From Holophagaceae bacterium UBA1801 (GTDB lineage Bacteria > Acidobacteriota > Holophagae > Holophagales > Holophagaceae): a DNA stretch of 15,230 nucleotides. Shown piece by piece: positions 15,132 through 15,230 of this stretch. Below the pieces are notes generated by a model. It was not told the origin of the DNA, did not search any database, and saw nothing but the letters and a program-made list of their open reading frames with translations. The stretch spans positions 20,554 to 35,783 of the forward strand of contig DCFP01000162.1 of the NCBI GenBank assembly GCA_002319925.1. The letters are read 5' to 3'. The position numbers were made by a program, and so were the translations under genes. The stretch's first letter is position 1. Each line of letters opens with the position of its first letter.

Positions 15132-15230
15132 TCACCCGATCCACAATCCTTCAAGCCGCACCTGCAGCCCTTCGGCTGATCGGTTGAGGTAGTTGACCAG
15201 GCCGCTGTGCCGCCACTGGAGCATGCACAT
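15132..15230 (-). CDS. Possible C-terminal end of a minus-strand gene, partial
   Basis: The minus strand is open from the window edge to a TGA at 15132-15134, giving the tail LQWRHSGLVNYLNRSAEGLQ and about 10 more residues. The gene would converge on the TPR gene with an 18-nt gap. Only about 33 codons are visible, so family and start cannot be judged, and it may be a chance open frame. Confidence 0.35.
   Translation of the reverse strand: MCMLQWRHSGLVNYLNRSAEGLQVRLEGLWIG

Overview
This is a GC-rich (roughly 60%) bacterial accessory region. It holds secreted and envelope proteins, eukaryote-like signalling domains (FHA, caspase, EF-hand loop, TPR) and one radical SAM enzyme. No rRNA, tRNA, CRISPR array or transposase gene was seen. 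The repertoire would fit an Acidobacteriota-type Gram-negative (for example Holophagaceae), but this is inference: no phylogenetic marker is present.

Layout. Positions 1-2307 (minus) are the 5' part of a large secreted protein with about seven Ig-like repeats and the start of a beta-helix-like region; the gene runs off the left edge. Positions 2308-2636 hold a doubtful 89-codon ORF. Positions 2637-4783 (minus) are two overlapping genes for exported proteins: a DUF4424-type protein and a second protein that looks like a diverged relative of it. Positions 4927-8133 (minus) encode a 1068-residue FHA / zinc-ribbon / transmembrane protein. A 331-bp MITE-like element (8232-8562, perfect 16-bp terminal inverted repeats, TTA target duplication) sits about 100 bp upstream of that gene.

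Positions 8687-10698 (minus) are a two-gene operon: a small EACC1-like membrane protein followed by a multidomain caspase-family protease. Divergently, from 10923, run a proline-rich putative lipoprotein, a SPASM-type radical SAM enzyme (11399-12526), an OmpA-family outer-membrane protein with its own good sigma-70-like promoter (12613-13650) and an exported TPR protein (13920-15113). A fragment of another minus-strand gene touches the right edge.

How the genes may work together. EACC1-like proteins next to caspase effectors are known from comparative genomics of bacterial conflict systems. Here that pair is back to back with a radical SAM gene whose Shine-Dalgarno lies in the last codons of the lipoprotein gene, the usual layout of a precursor and its maturase. 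The most interesting reading is a caspase-centred system with a radical-SAM-modified lipoprotein and OmpA/TPR envelope partners; the FHA membrane protein could be a further sensor. Gene calls rest on sequence motifs; the system-level link is inference from gene order.
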